From assembly GCA_017312345.1 (NCBI GenBank), contig BLAA01000004.1, forward strand, positions 1 to 64,000: a stretch of DNA of 64,000 nt, in the 5' to 3' direction. Within the stretch, counting starts at the first letter, position 1. Every line of letters begins with the position of its first letter. The notes under the pieces were generated by a model. That model did no database searches, was not told the origin of the DNA, and saw nothing but the letters and a program-made list of their open reading frames with translations. Source of the stretch: Candidatus Denitrolinea symbiosum. GTDB taxonomy: Bacteria; Chloroflexota; Anaerolineae; Anaerolineales; Villigracilaceae. The position numbers were made by a program, and so were the translations under genes. Shown here one piece after another: positions 58,824 to 64,000 of this stretch.

Positions 58824-61055
58824 TTACCGACGGTCGCGGCCGCCGCGTCCGCGGTCGCCGCCGCGGCGGTCACGGTCTCCTCCGCGGCCTCCGCCAGGAC
58901 GCGGGCCGCGCGCGCCTCCGCCGCCGTTGTCGCGCTCGCGCGCTTCTTCGGCGGTCCAGCCTTCGAGCACGGCCTGGCGCGAGAGACGGATCTTGCCCTG
59001 CCCGTCAATGTTCGTCACCATCACGGTGATCTCTTCGCCCATGCGGACCACATCTTCCACCTTGTTGACGCGCTCGCTGTCGAGTTGCGAGATGTGGACG
59101 AGTCCGTCTACGCCGGGCAGGATCTCCACGAAGGCGCCGAAGTCCGCGATGCGCACGACTTTGCCGGTGTAGATGTTGCCGATGACAGCTTCCTCTCCGA
59201 GCGATTTGACGCGCTCCTCGGCTTCCTTCGCGCCGATGCCCTCGGTCGAAGCGATGTACACCGTGCCGTCTTCCTGCACGTCGATCTTCGTCCCGGTCTC
59301 TTCCTGCAAAGCGCGGATGTTCTTGCCGCCCGGGCCGATCAGCGCGCCGATCTTCTCGACGGGAATCTTCACGGTGATGATGCGCGGCGCGTGCGGCTTC
59401 AGTTCGGGACGCGGCTCGGCGATCACTTCGAGCATCTTGTCCATGATGGACATGCGCGCCACGCGCGCCTGTTCGAGCGCCTCTTTCATCATCTGCGAAC
59501 TCAAGCCAGTGATCTTGATGTCCATTTGCAGGGCGGTGATGCCCTTCGTCGTGCCAGCCACTTTGAAGTCCATGTCGCCGAGGTGATCCTCGGTCCCCTG
59601 GATGTCGGTCAGGATTTTGTAGCGGCCGCTGTCGTCGGTGATGAGTCCCATTGCCACGCCGGCCACGGGGGCCTTGATCGGCACGCCCGCGTCCATCAAC
59701 GCGAGGGTCGAGCCGCAGACGGACGCCATCGAGGACGATCCGTTGGAGGCCATGACCTCCGAGACGACGCGCAGCGTGTACGGGAACGTCTCCTCCGCGG
59801 GGATGACGGGCTCGAGGGCGCGTTCGGCCAGCGCGCCATGCCCGACTTCGCGGCGGCTCTGCCCACGCAGGGGCTTTACCTCGCCCGTGCTGAACGGCGG
59901 GAAGTTGTAGTGATGCATGTAACGTTTGGTGTCGGTCGGGCTGAGGTTGTCCAGTTCCTGCGCCTCGCCCAATGTGCCGAGCGTGGCGAGCGAGAGGACC
60001 TGCGTCTCGCCGCGCGTGAACAGTCCCGAGCCGTGCGCGCGCGGGGAGAGTCCCACCTCGCACCAGATCGGGCGGATGTCCGTGGGGCCGCGCCCGTCGG
60101 GACGTTTGCCCATGCTCAGGATGCGTTCGCGCACGATCTTGTGTTCGGCTTCGCCGAACGCGGCCTGCACGTCTTTTTTGGCGGGAGCGGCCGCGTCGCC
60201 TTCCACGCACATCTCGGCGACGACGGCGGCTTGCAGTTCGTCCATCCCGCCGTAGAATTCCGATTTGCTCAGGGGCTTGTCAAGCAGTTCGTTCATCGGC
60301 GCGTCGACGCGCTCGAAGACTTTCTGGTTCAACTCGTCGGCCGCGAGGACGAAGGTGGCTTCGCGCTTCGGCTTGCCGATCTCGGCGGCCATCTTGAGCT
60401 GGGCTTCGATCAGCGGTTGGATGGATTGGTGACCGAAATCCAACGCGGCAGCCATCACATCTTCGGGGACTTCGTTCGCGCCGCATTCCACCATCAGGAT
60501 GGCGTCTTTGGTGCCGGCGATCCGCAGGTCGAGGTCCGACGCGTCCAATTCCTTGAAGGTCGGGTTGACGATGAACTGTCCGTCCACGCGGCCCACGCGC
60601 ACCGCGCCGACGGGTCCGCCCCAGGGGATGTCCGAGATCATGATGGCGGCGGAGGCGGCGTTGATCGCCAGCACATCCAGCGGGTTCTCGCCGTCCGAGG
60701 AGAGCGAATACATCATCACCTGCACTTCGTTTCTCATCCCGTGTTGGAAGAGCGGGCGCAGGGGACGGTCGGTGAGGCGGGCGGTGAGGATCGCCTCGCC
60801 GCCGGGACGTCCCTCCCGACGAAAGAAGGAACCGGGGATCTTTCCGCCGGCGTAGAGACGCTCTTCGTATTCCACCGAGAGCGGGAAGAAGTCTATGCCT
60901 TCGCGCACGCCGCCCATGGTGGCGGCTGCGAAGACGATGGCGTCGTTGAGCGCGATGGTCACCGCGCCGCCGGCTTGCGCGGCCAGTTTGCCCGTCTCGA
61001 ATGTGACGAGGCGCGACCCGACGGTCGCTGTGTAACGTTTTGCTTCGGGTTTCAT
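58824..61055 (-). CDS. pnp: Polyribonucleotide nucleotidyltransferase with RGG-like tail
   Basis: PNPase degrades RNA from the 3' end using phosphate. The 743-residue product has two RNase PH domains (about 1-230 and 310-545), a KH domain (IGPGGKNIRALQEETGTKIDV) and an S1 domain (GNIYTGKVVRIADFGAFVEILPGVDGLVHISQL). The last 35 residues are almost only Gly, Arg and Asp, an RGG-like tail. GGGAGTAAAAA precedes the ATG. It follows rpsO on the same strand, as in many bacteria, but a terminator lies between. Confidence 0.97.
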   Translation of the reverse strand: MKPEAKRYTATVGSRLVTFETGKLAAQAGGAVTIALNDAIVFAAATMGGVREGIDFFPLSVEYEERLYAGGKIPGSFFRREGRPGGEAILTARLTDRPLRPLFQHGMRNEVQVMMYSLSSDGENPLDVLAINAASAAIMISDIPWGGPVGAVRVGRVDGQFIVNPTFKELDASDLDLRIAGTKDAILMVECGANEVPEDVMAAALDFGHQSIQPLIEAQLKMAAEIGKPKREATFVLAADELNQKVFERVDAPMNELLDKPLSKSEFYGGMDELQAAVVAEMCVEGDAAAPAKKDVQAAFGEAEHKIVRERILSMGKRPDGRGPTDIRPIWCEVGLSPRAHGSGLFTRGETQVLSLATLGTLGEAQELDNLSPTDTKRYMHHYNFPPFSTGEVKPLRGQSRREVGHGALAERALEPVIPAEETFPYTLRVVSEVMASNGSSSMASVCGSTLALMDAGVPIKAPVAGVAMGLITDDSGRYKILTDIQGTEDHLGDMDFKVAGTTKGITALQMDIKITGLSSQMMKEALEQARVARMSIMDKMLEVIAEPRPELKPHAPRIITVKIPVEKIGALIGPGGKNIRALQEETGTKIDVQEDGTVYIASTEGIGAKEAEERVKSLGEEAVIGNIYTGKVVRIADFGAFVEILPGVDGLVHISQLDSERVNKVEDVVRMGEEITVMVTNIDGQGKIRLSRQAVLEGWTAEEARERDNGGGGARGPRPGGGRGGDRDRRGGDRGRGGRDRR

Positions 61056-61179
61056 TTTTTACTCCCGTAGAGCGAGAGATTATCTCGCTTTACAAATTTC
61101 CGCCTGTTGTCAGGGACTGAAGAGCGGCGGCAAGCGTTTGCCAGCGCTGTTCAATTCCTGACGGGCGGTTGATTTCAAA

Positions 61180-61212
61180 AGACCCTAAAGGTCTCCGAGA
61201 CCTTTAGGGTCT
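61180..61212 (-). terminator. rpsO terminator
   Basis: AGACCCTAAAGGTCTC and GAGACCTTTAGGGTCT form a 16-base perfect stem with a one-base loop, followed on the minus strand by TTTTG. It lies just after the rpsO stop; some readthrough to pnp is possible. Confidence 0.85.
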
Positions 61213-61221
61213 TACTTCGAC

Positions 61222-61494
61222 TTACTTGCGACGGAGGCTCAGGCGTTCGGTGACTTCCAGGTAACGCTGATAGTCCGACTTGCGCAGGTAGGTCAGCATT
61301 CTGCGGCGCTGACCGACCAGTTTGAGCAGGCCGCGGCGGCAAGACTCATCGTGCTTGTTGGCGCGCAGGTGCTCGGTCAGTTGGGTGATGCGGTTCGTGA
61401 GCAACGCGATCTGAACTTCGGGCGAACCCGTGTCGGTCTCGTGGCGATGGAAATCCGCAATGGCCTTAGTTTTGACTTCCTTATCAAGCGGCAT
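61222..61494 (-). CDS. rpsO: 30S ribosomal protein S15
   Basis: S15 (90 residues) binds the central domain of 16S rRNA early in assembly. The motifs [22 protein letters not shown] and [19 protein letters not shown] are diagnostic. The ATG at 61494 is preceded by AAAGGAAGCAAACGTC; a longer upstream frame has no family resemblance. Confidence 0.97.
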   Translation of the reverse strand: MPLDKEVKTKAIADFHRHETDTGSPEVQIALLTNRITQLTEHLRANKHDESCRRGLLKLVGQRRRMLTYLRKSDYQRYLEVTERLSLRRK

Positions 61495-61668
61495 GACGTT
61501 TGCTTCCTTTCTTGCCGGACAGATTGCCGATCTGTCCCGCATAATGTTATGCAGGTCTCCATGCCCACAGCGTTTGACCGTCGGGCAGGACCAGTCACGG
61601 GCGGAAATTATACCAGAAAGCCGGGATATTGCCGTCCCATAATCCGCCGAAGGGGGTAAAATCGGGGC

Positions 61669-62286
61669 ATGAACGCTAAAAATACCATCCTGGTTGTGGA
61701 AGACACTCCCGATACCCTCGAACTTGTCAAAGTGACTCTGACGTTCAAGGGGTATTCGGTGGTTACCGCGCGCAACGGCAGGGAGGCCTTGGATGCGATC
61801 CAAAAGGAACGCCCCGCGCTTGTCGTCACCGATATTTTGATGCCGCAGATGGACGGTTTCAGCCTCGTCCATCGCATGCGGATCGATCCTGAGACGCGCG
61901 CGATCCCCGTCATCTTTCTCTCCGCCACCTACGTCACCCCCGAAGACAAGATGTTCGCCGCGGCCATCGGCGCGACGCGCTTTATCGAAAAACCCATCGT
62001 CATTGAAGACTTCCTCCGCACGGTCGCGGACCTGCTGTCGCGCGGCGCGCTCTCCGACAGCAAACCGCTCGACACGCGCAAGTTCTACGTGGGCTATCGC
62101 CAGCGGCTGGAGTCGAAACTGAAGGATAAGGCGTCGCAGATCGCCCGCATCCAGTCCATGCTGAAGACGTTATCCGAAGATGAGAAAATGTCTTTCAAAG
62201 CCTCGCTTCAGACCGCCGTCGAAGAGCGGGATGAGATTCAGCAGCTGCTCGACCAGATCCGCAGGCAGATGGACGAGGGTAGTTAG
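61669..62286 (+). CDS. Response regulator with coiled-coil tail
   Basis: This 205-residue protein has an N-terminal receiver domain (about 1-125) with the acidic pocket ILVVEDTPD, the phospho-acceptor Asp in [13 protein letters not shown], and the Lys in IEKPIV. The rest (about 140-205) is a helical, probably coiled-coil, region ([22 protein letters not shown]). No DNA-binding or enzymatic output domain is seen, so it probably signals by protein contacts. No cognate histidine kinase is adjacent. Confidence 0.9.
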   Translation: MNAKNTILVVEDTPDTLELVKVTLTFKGYSVVTARNGREALDAIQKERPALVVTDILMPQMDGFSLVHRMRIDPETRAIPVIFLSATYVTPEDKMFAAAIGATRFIEKPIVIEDFLRTVADLLSRGALSDSKPLDTRKFYVGYRQRLESKLKDKASQIARIQSMLKTLSEDEKMSFKASLQTAVEERDEIQQLLDQIRRQMDEGS

Positions 62287-62404
62287 CGGACTGCGATTCG
62301 AGGGGGCGAAGGATGGATTTTGCCATGACGGATTTCCCCGCCACACTTTTGGATTTCCTCCGCACAGCCGGGCGCGTCACCGCGTCGCTCCCGTTCGCGG
62401 CGCG

Positions 62405-62512
62405 GTCGTGGTCAACCTCGAACCTACTCCGCTCACGGAGAAGGCGGACTTCTTTTTGCAGGGAAAGTCGGGGGAAGCGCTGCCCGCGCTGGCGCGGGCG
62501 GTTTGGGGTTAA
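62405..62512 (+). pseudogene. C-terminal remnant of a Sir2-like deacetylase
   Basis: The frame reads VVVNLEPTPLTEKADFFLQGKSGEALPALARAVWG then stops; shown shorter, VVVNLEPTPLTEKAD and GKSGEALPALARAV match the end of sirtuin NAD-dependent deacetylases (usually VxINLxPTPL...GKAGEVLPAL). The preceding bases (62287-62404) do not continue the sirtuin fold, so this is probably a degraded fragment. Confidence 0.5.
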
Positions 62513-63090
62513 GCCGCGAGGAGTTCCAAAAGATCTACGGTCATGCGGGCGGTGGCGCCCCATAGAATTTCGCCGTCGAAGGGGTGGTAGACGATGACGC
62601 TGTGGCCGCGCCCTGGCACAACGAATTCCCAGCGGTTGGAGCGTTCAGCCAGCCAGTTCAACGGCATGGTGAAGATGCGCGCCACTTCGGCCGCCTCGGG
62701 TTTGAAGACGGTCGGCCAGGGGATGACGCCGACGACGGGCGTGACCATGAAGGAGGTGATCGTCAGCATGGAATTGAGACGGCCCAGGACGCGCACCTGG
62801 CGCGGCTCGATGCCGATCTCCTCCTGCGCTTCGCGCAGCGCGGTCTCTTCGGGAGTTGTCTCGCCGCCGTCGCACGCGCCGCCCGGGAAGGAAACCTGTC
62901 CTTTGTGATTCTCCACGCTGTCGGAGCGGCGCGTGAAGAGCAGATGCCACTCGCCGTCCTGGCGCAACAGCGGGACCAGCGCCGCCGCGCATTTGACCGG
63001 GTCGGATTTGCGTTCGGCGTAGCCGTCGGTATGCGGACGCGCCTGCGCGGCTTGCAGGCGGGAGATGATCTCGGATTCGGTGGGATTCAT
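62509..63090 (-). CDS. Nudix hydrolase, CoA pyrophosphatase type
   Basis: This 193-residue protein has the Nudix box with GGETTPEETALREAQEEIGI and the upstream signature GQVSFPGGACDGG, as in NudL/YeaB CoA diphosphatases. It should hydrolyse CoA or related nucleoside diphosphate derivatives. It lies convergent to the sirtuin remnant, with four bases of overlap at the stops. Confidence 0.88.
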   Translation of the reverse strand: MNPTESEIISRLQAAQARPHTDGYAERKSDPVKCAAALVPLLRQDGEWHLLFTRRSDSVENHKGQVSFPGGACDGGETTPEETALREAQEEIGIEPRQVRVLGRLNSMLTITSFMVTPVVGVIPWPTVFKPEAAEVARIFTMPLNWLAERSNRWEFVVPGRGHSVIVYHPFDGEILWGATARMTVDLLELLAA

Positions 63091-63107
63091 GGTTGTGTCA
63101 GAACTCG

Positions 63108-63587
63108 TTATTCATCGGCTTCGGCGAGGACCCGGTCAACGACAAATTGGCTGAGCGTGAAGCCGTGGCGGCGAAGTTTGTCCAATTCCGAGCGGAGCGA
63201 TTTGACCAGTCCCGTTTGCCTGGCTCTCAGCAAAATGCCGACCGTTCCAATTTTTGGCAATTCCAATTGGTCGAGCATCCTGCGTCCCTGTTTTTCATCC
63301 ATCAACACTATATCTGCCGAAATTTCCCTGGCAAGGACGATGGTCTCCGCTTCGCCCAGATCCAATTCATCAAGGAGCATTTCGATGGCGAGGCGGTCTT
63401 GAACTTTGTGGACGTGGATCCATTTTGCGGAAGAAATTTTCTTTGCCCCCCTTTCGTGTCCATTGGTCACTGTTTCATCGTACACAGCCTCGGCAATACC
63501 GATCTCTTCGAAGAAATCACGCAAAAGACCCAGCCGCCCAATGGATGCCAGCCCGATCAGCGGAGTGGAATTCGAGACTGCCTTCAT
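63108..63587 (-). CDS. DUF3368 PIN-like protein, probable toxin
   Basis: This 159-residue protein has the DUF3368 pattern: SNSTPLIGLASIGRLGLL at the start, GEAETIVLAREISADIVLMDEKQGRRM in the middle, and GTVGILLRARQTGLV. These are PIN-type nuclease acidic positions. The start overlaps the upstream small gene by four bases. Such pairs are considered toxin-antitoxin modules; that function is inferred. Confidence 0.85.
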   Translation of the reverse strand: MKAVSNSTPLIGLASIGRLGLLRDFFEEIGIAEAVYDETVTNGHERGAKKISSAKWIHVHKVQDRLAIEMLLDELDLGEAETIVLAREISADIVLMDEKQGRRMLDQLELPKIGTVGILLRARQTGLVKSLRSELDKLRRHGFTLSQFVVDRVLAEADE

Positions 63588-63862
63588 GATTTTTTGGCAT
63601 TAATGGTTTTGGCCGCGGCGATTTCGCCTTCGAGTTCCTCCTCTGAGAAATTGACGTAGGAAATTCCGCGCGCGCGCAGTAGGTCCAGAAAATCCCAGCG
63701 GCTGATTCCCAGTAAGCGCGCCGCTTTTCCAGAGGAAATCTTTGCCTCTGTGAAATAGGACAGGACCAGCCATTCATTGATCCGCCTCTGAATTTCCTTT
63801 TGGGTCGCGCCCAATTTCGAGAGGGATACAGGCACTTTTACTTGATAGGTGACGCTATCCAT
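63584..63862 (-). CDS. UPF0175 family protein, probable antitoxin
   Basis: This 92-residue protein has a helix-turn-helix-like core (EAKISSGKAARLLGISRWDFLDLLRARGI) and the end typical of UPF0175 (SYVNFSEEELEGEI). The ATG at 63862 follows AGGAGAAATC. An extended -10 (TGC then TAAAAT, 63890-63882) lies upstream. It probably neutralises and autoregulates the downstream DUF3368 protein. Confidence 0.85.
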   Translation of the reverse strand: MDSVTYQVKVPVSLSKLGATQKEIQRRINEWLVLSYFTEAKISSGKAARLLGISRWDFLDLLRARGISYVNFSEEELEGEIAAAKTINAKKS

Positions 63863-63918
63863 GATTTCTCCTATTTCTGCCATTTTAGCATGGGAGAGGG
63901 GCAAATTGACGATTTGTC

Positions 63919-63999
63919 CTACCCTTCGAGCAGGCTCACCGCGCCGACCTCTTCCATCAGTTCTTTGGCGCGCGGGTCTTCGCCTGGCTCGATGCGGCG
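63919..63999 (-). CDS. 3' end of an unidentified gene, partial
   Basis: The last 26 codons of a minus-strand frame end here with TAG. The residues (RIEPGEDPRAKELMEEVGAVSLLEG) are charged and helical and do not identify a family. The gene continues beyond the window. Confidence 0.45.
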   Translation of the reverse strand, partial: RRIEPGEDPRAKELMEEVGAVSLLEG

Positions 64000-64000
64000 C

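Noticed and set aside
1..64000. tRNA, rRNA, intact insertion sequences or integrases
   Set aside because: None were recognised by cloverleaf-like bases, rRNA words or transposase motifs; a covariance-model scan would be needed to exclude small RNAs.

Overview
The window reads as about 64 kb of a chromosome from a member of the Chloroflexota, most likely class Anaerolineae. This placement is inferred from gene content and not from a search. The supporting signs are high GC, a 30-gene ribosomal protein cluster with a Gram-positive-like order, a membrane-bound cd1 nitrite reductase fused to extra domains, an Hdr-Mvh hydrogenase operon in a bacterium that also encodes complex I and F-type ATP synthase, and unusually abundant short-period repeats between and inside genes. 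No tRNA, rRNA, CRISPR array or intact insertion sequence was seen.

Layout. 1-17.2 kb: S10, spc and alpha ribosomal operons with secY, adk, map, rpoA, then truA, rplM and rpsI, all on the plus strand; infA is absent from its usual place next to rpmJ. 17.2-20.3 kb: mazG, a low-GC island with an unknown membrane protein, and a lipoprotein. 20.3-26.4 kb: a nirS-like gene, then a copper module (CsoR-type repressor with a textbook promoter and operator, CopZ, CopA). 26.4-28.2 kb: DUF2203 protein, RarD-like transporter, and a hydrogenase maturation protease. 28.2-34.9 kb (minus strand): hdrC-hdrB-hdrA-mvhD-mvhG-mvhA, tightly overlapped, ending with the protease. 35.3-37.5 kb: two tandem UbiA-family prenyltransferases. 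37.6-42.1 kb: secreted or surface proteins, a V8-like serine protease, a lectin-fold-like protein, a tandem GGDEF protein and a membrane protein. 42.2-51.6 kb: nuoA, nuoH, nuoJ, nuoK, nuoL and nuoM, a second nuoM, and nuoN, with no nuoB-G or nuoI here. 51.6-54 kb: Fo genes of ATP synthase, with a b-delta fusion and no F1 genes. 54-64 kb: murE, a GNAT, an esterase, an MFS transporter, pnp, rpsO, a response regulator, a Nudix hydrolase, a UPF0175/DUF3368 toxin-antitoxin-like pair and the 3' end of one more gene.

How the genes work together. The energy genes suggest a flexible anaerobe: H2 oxidation or evolution coupled to a heterodisulfide-reductase-type bifurcating complex, nitrite reduction to NO outside the membrane, a proton-pumping complex I and a proton-type ATP synthase. 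Two TGTGA-N6-T(C/T)ACA palindromes, one upstream of nirS and one upstream of hdrC, suggest control by one CRP/FNR-family regulator.

The most unusual theme is a set of short tandem tracts with periods of 7, 8 or 9 bp, often arranged as facing inverted arms. They occupy spacers and also sit in frame inside coding genes (mazG, copA three times, the hydrogenase protease, mvhD). They appear to act as a mobile or slippage-generated sequence that adds peptide loops to conserved proteins.
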